Positions 38,523-47,318 are shown, numbered from the stretch's first letter. The stretch: DNA of 64,000 bases from Porticoccaceae bacterium (GCA_023228865.1 JALOAH010000008.1:1-64000); one strand, 5' to 3'. Numbers and translations are program-made. The notes: a model not told the origin generated them from the sequence alone.

Positions 38523-39779
38523 TTATCGCAGTGCCCGGTCGTAGGGTTGAAAGGCAACCAGTTCTCCCGCCTGGAGATCGCCTTTTTCCCTGGGAATGAC
38601 GATGTAGCCATTACTTTCCGTAAATGAACTCAAAATTCCTGAGCCCTGGGCGGTACTGGCGCTGACAGTAGCATTTCCCTGGTCGTCGACGCTGAGCTGG
38701 CCGCGGAGAAATTCGGTGCGTCCCGAGTGGCGTTTAAAGCCGTGAGCCAGTGGCGCCTGAATTTGCAGCCTGGGTTTAACCTGTTCCCCCGCCATTTTGC
38801 ACAGCGCCGGTATGGCCAGCTGGTCGAGAGTGACGACGGCGGATACCGGGTTGCCGGGAAGGCCAAAAAAAACCGGCGGCGCAGCAGTTTTTTCCGCAAG
38901 CTTGCCCAAACGTCCATATACAAAGGGTTTTCCAGGTTTAATCGCCACTTTCCAAAAATTGATTTCGCCAATTTTGAGCAGTACTTTCTTGATATAGTCG
39001 GCGTCGCCGACGGAGACGCCACCGGAAGAAATAATGACATCGCTGTTTTCCGCCGCCCTTGAAAAGGCATCTTCAATGGCCTGCTCGGTATCGACAATAA
39101 TGCCTAAATCAAGCACATCGAAGCCCAGTTTTCTGAGCATGGCGCAAATAACAAAACCGTTGGATTCGTAGATGCCGCCCGGCGTCAGAGTTGCGCCGGG
39201 GCTGCACAACTCATCGCCGCTGGAAAAAACTGCAATACGGAGGGGTTTGTACACCCTCAGACTGGTTATCCCCAGGGAAGCCAGCAAGCCAATATCTACG
39301 GGGGTGAGACGGCGTCCCGCTGTCAGCACGGTGTCGCCCCTGTCAATATCTTCACCGGCGCGGCGAACATGCTGACCCGGTTTCACAGGCTTGGAAAAAT
39401 AAATCTGGTCGCCAGTGGCGCTGGTGTTTTCCTGCATTTCCACCGCATCCGCATCTGTGGGCATGACTGCGCCGGTCATAATACGAATACATTCGCCGGG
39501 ATTGATTCGTCCTGAGTAGGGGTGTCCGGCGTAGGACTGACCGACAAGTTTGAGACAGGTATTGGCAGCGACGTCGCCGGCGCGCAAGGCGTAGCCGTCC
39601 ATTGCCGAGTTGTCGCTGGCGGGAACCTGAAGGGAAGCGCGGATGTCTGTGGCCAGAATTCTGTTTAATGCCAGGGGCAGGGGTATGTCTTCACTGTCGA
39701 GGGTGCAGTTAACATCGTTAATCAAGTTGTTGCAGGCTTTTTCAAAGGAAAGCAGGCCTGTAGCGTCACAGCAGTCCAT
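38523..39779 (-). CDS. moeA: Molybdopterin molybdenumtransferase MoeA
   Basis: Inserts molybdate into adenylated molybdopterin to make Moco, needed by NarG. 418 residues in the usual MoeA layout: N-terminal domain with PASDNSAMDGYALRAGD (about 53-69), the MoCF-like GGVSVGDADYIKKVL, and LPGNPVSAVVTL in the catalytic domain. The C-terminal domain IV ends LVAFQPYDRALR. It starts 1 nt after narL on the same strand, so the two are probably one transcript. Confidence 0.94.
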   Translation of the reverse strand: MDCCDATGLLSFEKACNNLINDVNCTLDSEDIPLPLALNRILATDIRASLQVPASDNSAMDGYALRAGDVAANTCLKLVGQSYAGHPYSGRINPGECIRIMTGAVMPTDADAVEMQENTSATGDQIYFSKPVKPGQHVRRAGEDIDRGDTVLTAGRRLTPVDIGLLASLGITSLRVYKPLRIAVFSSGDELCSPGATLTPGGIYESNGFVICAMLRKLGFDVLDLGIIVDTEQAIEDAFSRAAENSDVIISSGGVSVGDADYIKKVLLKIGEINFWKVAIKPGKPFVYGRLGKLAEKTAAPPVFFGLPGNPVSAVVTLDQLAIPALCKMAGEQVKPRLQIQAPLAHGFKRHSGRTEFLRGQLSVDDQGNATVSASTAQGSGILSSFTESNGYIVIPREKGDLQAGELVAFQPYDRALR

Positions 39780-39780
39780 G

Positions 39781-40434
39781 TTACTTCCCCTTGTTGTGGT
39801 TGATCATCAATACGGCTGCTTCAACCCTGGAGCGCAAGCCCAGCTTCTTCAGTAAATGTTTGACATGAACCTTGACCGTGCCGTCAGAGATGTCGAGCTC
39901 ACGGGCAATGAGCTTGTTGCTCAAGCCCTTGGAGATCAATTTAAGAATTTCCATTTCTCGGCTCGTGAGGGAAACCAGTAGCGAGGCGCGCTGGCTGCTT
40001 TCCGGCTTGCGAATGGCCTGGGCGAGAACAGAGGTGAGTTTCTCGCTGATGACCATTTTGCCGCTTACCGCTTCCTTGATTTTTTCCAGCAGTTCACCGG
40101 GATCCATGTCTTTAAGCAGGTAACCATCGGCGCCGTGACTGATGGCAGTGATGACATCTTCATCATTGTCAGAAACCGTGTACATGACAATAAGGCTGGT
40201 AATTTCTGCGGCGCGCATCGCTCGCAATGTGTCGAGGCCATCCATGCCGTGCATGTTTAAATCGAGAATGATCAGGTCTGGAGACAGCTCCTGGGAAATT
40301 TTAAGGGCTTCAGTGCCTGAAGAGACTTCACCGACTACCTGGAGTTCATCGTCAAGTTCGATCAGCTGGCGCAGCCCCTTGCGAAGCAGGGGATGATCAT
40401 CTACCAATAAAATAGTCGCTGGTTGTTCAGTCAT
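39781..40434 (-). CDS. narL: Nitrate/nitrite response regulator NarL
   Basis: Response regulator paired with NarX, whose gene is at the right edge of the window. From the ATG at 40434 it has 217 residues. The receiver domain has the acidic pocket (VDDHP) and phospho-acceptor D58 in LIILDLNMHG. A LuxR/GerE-type HTH (about 150-215) reads SLTSREMEILKLISKGLSNKLIARELDISDGT in part. Close in size to E. coli NarL (216). An Anr/FNR box lies about 80 nt upstream. Co-oriented with moeA. Confidence 0.93.
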   Translation of the reverse strand: MTEQPATILLVDDHPLLRKGLRQLIELDDELQVVGEVSSGTEALKISQELSPDLIILDLNMHGMDGLDTLRAMRAAEITSLIVMYTVSDNDEDVITAISHGADGYLLKDMDPGELLEKIKEAVSGKMVISEKLTSVLAQAIRKPESSQRASLLVSLTSREMEILKLISKGLSNKLIARELDISDGTVKVHVKHLLKKLGLRSRVEAAVLMINHNKGK

Positions 40435-40511
40435 TATTGAATCTCTGTTTGGCAATAACGCTATCAAGTTTACCTTTAGTTGTAGGGTAGCGACAAACCC
40501 TCCGGAAATGA

Positions 40512-40525
40512 TTGATATATATCAT
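40512..40525. promoter_or_regulatory. Anr/FNR box between narL and narK
   Basis: TTGAT-ATAT-ATCAT has one mismatch to the consensus. For narL a -10-like TACCCT on the minus strand (40484-40489) lies at the class II distance. For narK the box is about 230 nt from the start codon. Either gene, or both, could be controlled. Confidence 0.65.
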
Positions 40526-40566
40526 GTTCCATCATCAGTGAAGAAACGGTTAGCCGTTGCCGGTAA

Positions 40567-40681
40567 TACCCATCTTTGATTTAGGCACTAAACAAAAAAT
40601 TGTTTAAATTCAACAGCCAGAAAAATTAATACCCCTATTGTGGTATTCGAAAGAGGGGGCTGATGGCGGTTTTATACCCCT
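40567..40681 (+). promoter_or_regulatory. Cluster of NarL heptamers upstream of narK
   Basis: Three matches to TACYYMT lie on the plus strand: TACCCAT (40567-40573), TACCCCT (40630-40636) and TACCCCT (40675-40681). They lie 69-183 nt before the narK start, suggesting nitrate activation through NarL. Confidence 0.5.
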
Positions 40682-40749
40682 CAATACGCATTGTTTAGCC
40701 AGGGTGCTCCAGCCATAGTTTGATTGAAACTACCACTCGGAGAAGAGTT

Positions 40750-42363
40750 ATGGCTGACCTTTATAAATGGGAGCCAGAAAATCAAGAATTCTGGAATACC
40801 CAAGGGCGTTCAATTGCAAATCGCAACCTCTGGATATCCATACCCTGCCTGCTATGCGGCTTTGCAGTATGGCTCTATTGGGGCATTATCACTGTCCAGA
40901 TGATGAATGTGGGGCTGCCATTCAGTGCTGAAGATTTGTTTACCCTCAGCGCCATTGCCGGCCTTTCCGGTGCAACTCTTCGCATACCCAGCAGCTTTTT
41001 TATTCGCTTCTGCGGTGGCCGCAATACCATCTTTTTTACAACCTCACTGTTGATTATTCCCGCGTTCTTTACCGGGGTCGCCCTGCAAAACCCGGCAACT
41101 CCCCTGTGGCACTATCAGCTTCTTGCCCTGCTTTCAGGGATTGGCGGCGGCAATTTTGCCGCGTCAATGTCCAATATCAGTTTCTTCTTTCCCAAGAGCC
41201 GCCAGGGGCTGGCGCTGGGTTTGAATGCGGGTCTGGGTAATTTCGGTGTAACCACCATGCAGATTCTCATTCCCTTATTTATGACCTACGGTGTTTTTGG
41301 CGCTCTTGGCGGCGATCCTGTGACTCTGGTGAGTCCGTCGGGAACCCTGATCGGCAAAATCCCTGTAGGCACAGACACCTGGATACAGAATGGCGGTTTT
41401 TTGTGGTTGCTGCTGCTGGTGCCGCTGGCATTTCTTTCCTGGTTTGGCATGAACAATATTCAAACCCCCGAAGTGTCTCCCAATGTGGGCAATCCCCTGA
41501 TTGCCATGGCGAGAATGACTCTGATGCTGAGCATGGGGTTGGCCACCGCTGCCGTGGGCTTGTGGCTTATTTTGCCTGCATCGGCCAATGGTTCGGGCTA
41601 CCCCATTCCAAAAGAACTTGTGCTGGTGTTTGTGATTGCCTTCACGGTCATGTCACTGAAGGTTCTGCCCGGTGAAATTGGTAAAAGCCTGAGTCGGCAA
41701 TATAAAATTTTTAACAATAAGCACACCTGGGTAATGAGTGTTATCTACACCATGACCTTCGGTTCGTTTATCGGCTTTTCTGCGGCATTTCCCCTGGCAA
41801 TCAAAGTGATTTTTGGCTATCAGCATCTGGAAGTGAACGGCGTTATGACCCATGACGTCATCAATGCCAATGCCCCAAGCGCACTGATGTATGCCTGGAT
41901 GGCTCCCTTTATTGGCGCGCTAATTCGCCCTGTGGGGGGGTGGATAGCGGATAAATTTGGCGGCGCCGCAGTCACCCATGCCTGTTCCATTGTTATGGTA
42001 ATTTCAAGCCTGGGTGTGGCCTACTACATGTCTGCCGCCTATCAGTCGGCGACCCCGGAACAGTATTTTGTACCTTTCTTTCTTCTCTTTCTGGTGTTGT
42101 TTGCGGCCACAGGTATTGGCAATGGCTCCACCTTTCGCACCATCGCTGTGGTCTTTCCCAAAGAGCAGGCAGGCCCGGTGCTGGGCTGGACATCAGCCAT
42201 AGCTGCCTACGGCGCATTCTATATTCCCAAAGTACTTGGCGAGCAGATCAGTGCGGGAAATCCCGAAACAGCCCTGATAGGGTTCGCCATGTTTTATGCG
42301 ATTTGCGTGTTGATAAACTGGTGGTTCTATCTGCGCAAAGACGGCGAATTTTATAATCCTTGA
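40750..42363 (+). CDS. narK: Nitrate/nitrite transporter, NarK/NarU (antiporter) type
   Basis: MFS carrier that imports nitrate and/or exports nitrite. From the ATG at 40750 (GGAGAAGAG upstream) it has 537 residues and about twelve helices. The nitrate-signature segment GGGNFAASMSNISFFFPKSR (about 138-157), followed by LGLNAGLGNFG, closely resembles E. coli NarK. It lies divergent from narL. It is long because of an extended loop around 200-235 compared with E. coli (463 residues). Confidence 0.93.
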   Translation: MADLYKWEPENQEFWNTQGRSIANRNLWISIPCLLCGFAVWLYWGIITVQMMNVGLPFSAEDLFTLSAIAGLSGATLRIPSSFFIRFCGGRNTIFFTTSLLIIPAFFTGVALQNPATPLWHYQLLALLSGIGGGNFAASMSNISFFFPKSRQGLALGLNAGLGNFGVTTMQILIPLFMTYGVFGALGGDPVTLVSPSGTLIGKIPVGTDTWIQNGGFLWLLLLVPLAFLSWFGMNNIQTPEVSPNVGNPLIAMARMTLMLSMGLATAAVGLWLILPASANGSGYPIPKELVLVFVIAFTVMSLKVLPGEIGKSLSRQYKIFNNKHTWVMSVIYTMTFGSFIGFSAAFPLAIKVIFGYQHLEVNGVMTHDVINANAPSALMYAWMAPFIGALIRPVGGWIADKFGGAAVTHACSIVMVISSLGVAYYMSAAYQSATPEQYFVPFFLLFLVLFAATGIGNGSTFRTIAVVFPKEQAGPVLGWTSAIAAYGAFYIPKVLGEQISAGNPETALIGFAMFYAICVLINWWFYLRKDGEFYNP

Positions 42364-42378
42364 TAAATTATTCCCTGA

Positions 42379-42412
42379 TGCCATTCAGACAAATGCGTGA
42401 ATGGCAATTTTT
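42379..42412 (+). terminator. First terminator-like hairpin after narK
   Basis: TGCCATTCA (42379-42387) pairs with TGAATGGCA (42398-42406), followed by ATTTTT. It is the first of two tandem hairpins. Confidence 0.75.
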
Positions 42413-42415
42413 GAG

Positions 42416-42450
42416 CGGAATGCCTGCACAGACTGGCATTCCGTTTTTTT
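42416..42450 (+). terminator. Second terminator after narK
   Basis: CGGAATGCC (42416-42424) pairs with GGCATTCCG (42435-42443), followed by seven T. It is a strong intrinsic terminator. Confidence 0.9.
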
Positions 42451-42482
42451 ACCGGTACAAAAAATTAGATCAGAGGTGAATA

Positions 42483-42535
42483 GCGAAGCCTGCTCGCGAT
42501 TCGGTTTAAGGAGGAATATCGCGAGCAGGATTCGC
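42483..42535. repeat. REP-like palindrome between narK and moaB
   Basis: GCGAA-G-CCTGCTCGCGAT (42483-42500) is complementary to ATCGCGAGCAGG-A-TTCGC (42518-42535) except at one base pair, around a 17-nt loop. The core TCGCGAGCAGG resembles REP elements recalled from Pseudomonas. Only one copy was noticed here. Confidence 0.6.
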
Positions 42536-42600
42536 ACCTGAAAAATAGGGGAATGAAATTGAGGTTGCCGGCGCGGAAATTGCGCCAGCAGGGGATAAAA

Positions 42601-43116
42601 TCAAGCTTTCAAATGGGAAACAAAATTACAGGGGCGGTGGCGCGCATCAAGTTGATTTTTTAGAATTTCATCCCAGGCGGTGCGGCAGGCATTGGTACTG
42701 CCGGGAACACAGACCACCAGGGTTTTATTTGCCAGTCCCGCCAGCGCCCGGGACTGAATGGTGGAGGTGGCGATCTGTTGATAGGAAATCTGGCGAAACA
42801 GTTCACCAAAGCCGTCCACCTGCTTATCCAGTAGCGGCTGAATGGCTTCCGGCGTGTTGTCCCTGGTGGTAAATCCTGTGCCTCCCGTCACTAATGCCAC
42901 TTGAACCTCCACAGAGGCTATCCATTGGGAAATCACGCTGCGGATCTGATAGATATCGTCCTTGACGATTTTTCTGTCAACCAGGCGATGGCCGTCCCTT
43001 GTGGCGCGCTCAATCAAGAGCTGGCCGGAGGTGTCAGTGCTTTCGTCGCGGGTGTCTGATACGGTTAGAACGGCGATATTCAATGCCTTAAATGTGCTTT
43101 CTGCTAAATGGCTCAT
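42601..43116 (-). CDS. moaB: Molybdopterin adenylyltransferase-family protein MoaB
   Basis: Moco-biosynthesis protein related to MogA. 171 residues with LTVSDTRDESTDTSG at the N-terminus, VTGGTGFTTRDNTPEAI (about 99-115) and VCVPGSTNACRTAWDEIL. That is the MoCF-binding fold in the MoaB arrangement. It lies 66 nt after moaA on the same strand. moaC, moaD and moaE are not in the window, so Moco synthesis depends on genes elsewhere. Confidence 0.93.
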   Translation of the reverse strand: MSHLAESTFKALNIAVLTVSDTRDESTDTSGQLLIERATRDGHRLVDRKIVKDDIYQIRSVISQWIASVEVQVALVTGGTGFTTRDNTPEAIQPLLDKQVDGFGELFRQISYQQIATSTIQSRALAGLANKTLVVCVPGSTNACRTAWDEILKNQLDARHRPCNFVSHLKA

Positions 43117-43182
43117 TTGCTATGCCTCAAACTGGTGTGTGAACAATATAAACGTTGGCTGAACTGGTGCAGCTGCAACGCA

Positions 43183-44154
43183 TCAACCGCCGATCATGGC
43201 AAGGTTCTGTGTGCCGCCGCTATATCCCTGTTGGAGATGGTGACTTTTTTGTTTGCCATTGACGCAGCGGCGAAGTTCGGCGGCCAAAAATTCCGGGTCG
43301 CCACTGGCTATGGCCGCTCTAAGGTCATGGCTGCCGCTGGCAAATAGACAGAGGTTGAGTTTTCCCTGCGCTGAAATTCGAAGACGATTGCAGGAGTCGC
43401 AAAAATTTTTTTCGTAGGGCATGATCAGGCCAATGCGGCCGCGATAATCCTTGTGAAAAAATTCCTCCGCAGGCCCGGCGTCACGGCTTTTTGCCACCTG
43501 CTGCCAGCCGTTTTCCAGCAGTTTCCGCTTTAATTCGTTTCCCGACAAATGTTCTTTGCGAAAATAGGCGTGATTGTCGCCGGTTTGCATGAGTTCGATA
43601 AAGCGAACGGTTACCGGACAGTTTTTTACAAAGGCGAGAAAGGTTTCAAACTCATGGGCATTGGACTGTTTCAGAAGCACAGTGTTAATTTTGACTTTTT
43701 TCAACCCCAGTGTCAGGGCAAGATCGATGCTTTTAATGACCCGATCCAACTTGTCGAAACCGGTAATGGCGTTAAAATTGCCGGAATCCAGGCTGTCGGC
43801 ACTGATATTTACAGCGCTGAGACCGGCGTCAACCAATTGTTCAAGAATGTCGGGAAGGCGGTAGGCATTGGTGGTTAAGGCAACGTTTTTTATACCCGGA
43901 GTTGCCGCACAGATGCCAACTATATCAATGATGTCTTGGCGCAGTGTTGGCTCGCCGCCGGTAATGCGAATTTTTTCCGTGCCAGACAACGCGAATGCCC
44001 TGGCAAGGGTTTTTATTTCCGCCAATGTCAAAAAGACTTTTTTATTGCCACCCGTATAACCATTTGGCAAACAATAACTACATCTGAAATTACAGATTTC
44101 CGTCACAGATAGCCGCAAATAATTGAATCGTCGCTTGTAGCCGTCCTCTAACAT
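43183..44154 (-). CDS. moaA: GTP 3',8-cyclase MoaA
   Basis: Radical-SAM enzyme that, with MoaC, turns GTP into cyclic pyranopterin monophosphate. From the ATG at 44154 (AAGGT upstream) it has 323 residues. The N-terminal cluster motif is C21, C25, C28 (CNFRCSYC). The second cluster is at NFCDSCNRLRISAQGKLNLC. The chain ends with the essential Gly-Gly. An in-frame start at 44262 would overlap narK1 and is rejected. A perfect 11-bp hairpin lies in the leader. Confidence 0.95.
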   Translation of the reverse strand: MLEDGYKRRFNYLRLSVTEICNFRCSYCLPNGYTGGNKKVFLTLAEIKTLARAFALSGTEKIRITGGEPTLRQDIIDIVGICAATPGIKNVALTTNAYRLPDILEQLVDAGLSAVNISADSLDSGNFNAITGFDKLDRVIKSIDLALTLGLKKVKINTVLLKQSNAHEFETFLAFVKNCPVTVRFIELMQTGDNHAYFRKEHLSGNELKRKLLENGWQQVAKSRDAGPAEEFFHKDYRGRIGLIMPYEKNFCDSCNRLRISAQGKLNLCLFASGSHDLRAAIASGDPEFLAAELRRCVNGKQKSHHLQQGYSGGTQNLAMIGG

Positions 44155-44173
44155 GGCTTTACCTTGTGGTTTT

Positions 44174-44199
44174 CTGCTGCAATCACGGGATTGCAGCAG
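44174..44199. repeat. Perfect 11-bp hairpin between narK1 and moaA
   Basis: CTGCTGCAATC (44174-44184) and GATTGCAGCAG (44189-44199) pair around a 4-nt loop, 20 nt before the moaA start on the minus strand. There is no T-tract after it on either strand. It could stabilise or separate the narK1 and moaA messages. Confidence 0.8.
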
Positions 44200-44227
44200 G
44201 GAATTCTGGCGGGCTGATCGTTCGTCA

Positions 44228-45715
44228 TCAGACGGCCTTTGCAGGTCTGTGAGAAACGTCAATCAATTCAACGGTACCATCCTCTTTGACTTCGGCGATT
44301 TGACCTCTCGGTTCTTCCATGAAGAACAATGTGATGAAGCCAATAACCGCGGTTCCGGCAATGACATAGAAAAAGACATTGTAGTCGACAAAGGAAAGTA
44401 CGGTCAGAAAGGTTACTGCGCCAACATTGCCATAGGCGCCAGCCATGCCCGCTATTTGGCCGGTGAGGCGACGCTTGATCAGGGGAACCACTGCAAAAAC
44501 AGCACCTTCGCCAGACTGGACAAAAAACGAGCAGGCCATGGCGATTACCACTGCCAGCCACACAGGCCATTGGCTATCAATAAGCCCCATCAAAAAATAG
44601 CCCACAGCCAGGCCGGCAGTGAGTATCAGCAGGGTTGGCTTGCGGCCAAATTTATCGGAAATAACGCCCCCCGCCGGTCTCGACATAAGATTCATAAAGG
44701 CATAGCCAGAGGCCAGCATGCCAGCGACCACCGGGCTGAGGCTAAAGGTCTCGAGAAAAAACAGCGGCAGCATAGACACAACCGCCAGTTCCGAGCCGAA
44801 GTTGGTGAAATAAAGGATGTCGAGCACCGCAACCTGCTTGAATTTGTAGCGGTGCATTTCCGGTACTGGAGCCTTAAAAACATGTTTGTTGACCATCCAG
44901 ACATGGTAGGCCTCGTAAAGGTAGAGAAAGAAGAGACCCCAGTAAATATAGAGGGTGATGCTTGCGCTCAACATTTTCACGCCATCGGGAGACAATTTCC
45001 ACGCCAGCAGTGCCAATGCCGCATACATGGGAATTTTCATCACCAAAAGTAGGAAAAAATCCCCTTTTGAGGTCACTTCCATGGCATTGTGATTTTTCGG
45101 TTTGAAGTAGGTGGAGCCTTTGGGCGTATTGCTTACATTGAAATAGTAAATAAACGCAAAAACCAGACTGAGAATACCGGTAATGGCGATTGCGTAGCGC
45201 CAGCCGTTATCGCCGCCAAAAAGCAGTGCGATGGTTGGCAGGGTAAAGGCGGCAGCGGCGGAGCCAAAATTGCCCCAGCCACCGTAAATGCCTTCGGCAG
45301 TGCCGAGCTCGTTATGGGGAAACCACTCTGACACCATCCGTATGCCGATGACAAAACCGGCGCCAATAAAACCCAGCAAGAAACGGGCTATGGCAGCCTG
45401 CATAAACGTATCGGCCAAGGCAAACATAAAGCAGGGTACAGAGCAAATCGCGAGCAGCACCGAATAGACTATCTTGGGGCCGTATTTGTCCGTGAGCATG
45501 CCAATAATAACCCTGGCGGGAATGGTGAGCGCTACATTAAGAATCAATAGGGTTTTGATCTGTTCGGGACTTAACCCCAGGGATAATTTTATTGCCTGGA
45601 GCATGGGAGCAAAGTTGAACCAGACAAAAAAAGTGATGAAAAAGGCCATCCAGCTTAAATGGAGTATTTTCATTTTCCCCGTAAAAGAGAGAAGGTTGAA
45701 TTTTTGTGTAGCCAT
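44228..45715 (-). CDS. narK1: Nitrate/proton symporter-type NarK1 family carrier
   Basis: MFS nitrate uptake protein. From the ATG at 45715 (AGGTGG upstream) it has 495 residues and about twelve helices. Its signature FVIGIRMVSEWFPHNELGTAEGIYGGWGNFG differs from the NarK/NarU type and matches the NarK1 group found in Paracoccus and Pseudomonas denitrifiers. First gene of narK1-moaA-moaB. An Anr box and a NarL heptamer lie upstream. Confidence 0.9.
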   Translation of the reverse strand: MATQKFNLLSFTGKMKILHLSWMAFFITFFVWFNFAPMLQAIKLSLGLSPEQIKTLLILNVALTIPARVIIGMLTDKYGPKIVYSVLLAICSVPCFMFALADTFMQAAIARFLLGFIGAGFVIGIRMVSEWFPHNELGTAEGIYGGWGNFGSAAAAFTLPTIALLFGGDNGWRYAIAITGILSLVFAFIYYFNVSNTPKGSTYFKPKNHNAMEVTSKGDFFLLLVMKIPMYAALALLAWKLSPDGVKMLSASITLYIYWGLFFLYLYEAYHVWMVNKHVFKAPVPEMHRYKFKQVAVLDILYFTNFGSELAVVSMLPLFFLETFSLSPVVAGMLASGYAFMNLMSRPAGGVISDKFGRKPTLLILTAGLAVGYFLMGLIDSQWPVWLAVVIAMACSFFVQSGEGAVFAVVPLIKRRLTGQIAGMAGAYGNVGAVTFLTVLSFVDYNVFFYVIAGTAVIGFITLFFMEEPRGQIAEVKEDGTVELIDVSHRPAKAV

Positions 45716-46055
45716 ATTATCCACCTGATGATGTCATAGAGACTAAGGGTAATTTTCTGCTTTCACTGGTCTTTTTAACTTGATGCAAGTCAATTTTGAA
45801 GGGGCACAACCGCGCCCGGTTCAGTCCTGTTATCACTACAGAAGTAGCTGAAAATTCCCTGGAAGCGTTACCCTGCCTCACGGCCTACCCCTATTGGAGT
45901 ACACAAGCTGGCAGCGAATCTATTACCTGTGATTTAGGTAATACTAAGCCCTTAAACATTGCCTGATGATTTGGTGAAAACGCTGGCTACAGTCAAAAAA
46001 AAGCCCCTAGTAAATAGGGGCAAAGGACACAGAGATCAAATCTTGGTGGCAACCT
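45716..46055. other. Control region between narK1 and the porin gene
   Basis: Holds the narK1 Anr box (45780-45793), a perfect NarL heptamer TACCCCT (45886-45892), and an 8-bp inverted repeat TATTACCT/AGGTAATA (45921-45928 and 45936-45943) with a 7-nt spacer. No gene is seen. Confidence 0.55.
45780..45793 (-). promoter_or_regulatory. Anr/FNR box upstream of narK1
   Basis: TTGAT-GCAA-GTCAA, one mismatch to consensus. A -10-like GAAAAT on the minus strand at 45752-45757 sits at the class II distance. Confidence 0.7.
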
Positions 46056-47243
46056 TCAAAGCATTAACTGAACCATCAGCCAGATTTTGTCGGTGTCAGT
46101 GGCAAAAGTATCGGCTTCGTAGTGGGCGTATTTCACCAGCAGGCTGCAATTTTTGCTGACTGCAAATCCTGCGGTCATATCCAGTTCATTGCCGTAGTCA
46201 ATGCTGCCCTGATCACTTTTAAAATTATGGTAGGTCGCATTGAGGTTTATACCGGCGATAGAGCCAGCGGCAGAAACGTAAGTATCTTCAATTCCGTTCG
46301 CTGGCGTAGTGAGAAACTTGTCGGCGAAACCCTGAAACTTGTGGCCTGTGGCTAATGGCGTTGCCACTGCGACACCATTGTCTTCGCCGAGGAGTTCATA
46401 GCCAAGCCCCCAGGTTAATGCCGATAATTTCCCCGAGATCTCAACAAGCCCGTAGAGGGCGTCATAATCGTTGCTGTTGTCGCCATAGTCTTGCTGCTGG
46501 GCGAGGCTTGCGGTGATGGCAAAAGGACTGAATTGTCCCTGGTAGCGCAGCCCTACAGTTTGGCTTGACAAGGTGTGTGCCTGATCAAAATCCAGCAAAT
46601 AGACAAAAGCACTGAGTTTTTGTGTTTCATTGATGCTGTAGCTGCTGTTAATCAGATGGATTTCGCCGTGAAGGTCGCTGTTTGGGCTGTCCTCACCAAA
46701 AATGCGATTAACGTTGTATAAATAACTGTAGTCAAGATTAAGGGCAGAGGTTATGCCGTACTGGAGTCGATAGCCATCGTAGGTTTGTTCATTCTGGCGC
46801 CAGCCGACACCGCCAATAAAGCGCTGATCGTCAAGATTGATGCGCTGCTTGCCGCCAGTAACATTCATCGAGTCGTAGCTGTAATTCACATAAGCCTGGT
46901 TGATTTCGGTGCCGTCGGGATCGGCGACAACAGGGTGATCCACCATGCCGTTATAGGTGTTGTTGTAATTTTCAGCACCAATCACACTGACATTGTCTAT
47001 TTCAGCAACTGCGCGAAAACCGTTGATAGCCCCTGAAGTAAACGTCAGCCTGCTCAGTAACGTCGATCCGTGAGCCTCTTCGTCAAGGCCGTCCTGATCA
47101 ACAAATTCATAGCGATAGCGCAACAAAAGATTTGTCTTGCTTTCCTTTACCGCCTGTTCAACAGCGCTGTGAATATCGGCACTTGCCGTTGTGCTGATTA
47201 AAAGGGCAAGACTCCCGGAGGCTAGCAATGATGTGTTGTTCAT
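46056..47243 (-). CDS. Outer-membrane porin, alginate-export-like family
   Basis: Probable 16-18-stranded barrel. 395 residues with a signal peptide (cleaved near TTASA-DI, about 22-23), then alternating beta-strands starting NLLLRYRYEFVDQDG, a pattern of the AlgE-like alginate export family. Its place between nitrate carriers, and two Anr boxes upstream, suggest passage of nitrate/nitrite or another anaerobic substrate rather than alginate, but this is inference. The extracellular loops are rich in Asp and Asn. Confidence 0.7.
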   Translation of the reverse strand: MNNTSLLASGSLALLISTTASADIHSAVEQAVKESKTNLLLRYRYEFVDQDGLDEEAHGSTLLSRLTFTSGAINGFRAVAEIDNVSVIGAENYNNTYNGMVDHPVVADPDGTEINQAYVNYSYDSMNVTGGKQRINLDDQRFIGGVGWRQNEQTYDGYRLQYGITSALNLDYSYLYNVNRIFGEDSPNSDLHGEIHLINSSYSINETQKLSAFVYLLDFDQAHTLSSQTVGLRYQGQFSPFAITASLAQQQDYGDNSNDYDALYGLVEISGKLSALTWGLGYELLGEDNGVAVATPLATGHKFQGFADKFLTTPANGIEDTYVSAAGSIAGINLNATYHNFKSDQGSIDYGNELDMTAGFAVSKNCSLLVKYAHYEADTFATDTDKIWLMVQLML

Positions 47244-47263
47244 TTTTTTACCTTTGACCGTAT

Positions 47264-47277
47264 TTGATTAACGTCAA
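47264..47277 (-). promoter_or_regulatory. Proximal Anr/FNR box of the porin gene
   Basis: TTGAT-TAAC-GTCAA, one mismatch. Its centre is 27 nt before the porin start codon, too close to act as a class II activator site. It would overlap the -10/start region and may repress. Confidence 0.6.
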
Positions 47278-47304
47278 GATTAAGCTGGCGCTGATTGCTG
47301 AATC

Positions 47305-47318
47305 TTGACATAAATCAA
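47305..47318 (-). promoter_or_regulatory. Distal Anr/FNR box of the porin gene
   Basis: TTGAC-ATAA-ATCAA, a full match to the Anr form. It directly abuts the stop codon of the upstream DGC gene and is 41 bp from the proximal box, close to four helical turns. A weak -10 (TAATCT, 47277-47282) is suitably placed. Confidence 0.7.

Noticed and set aside
40600..40613. Second FNR box upstream of narK (TTGTT-TAAA-TTCAA)
   Set aside because: Two mismatches at key positions of the half-sites. Too weak to call.
44155..44227. Moco riboswitch before moaA
   Set aside because: The gap is only 73 nt and holds a single simple hairpin, too small for that class.
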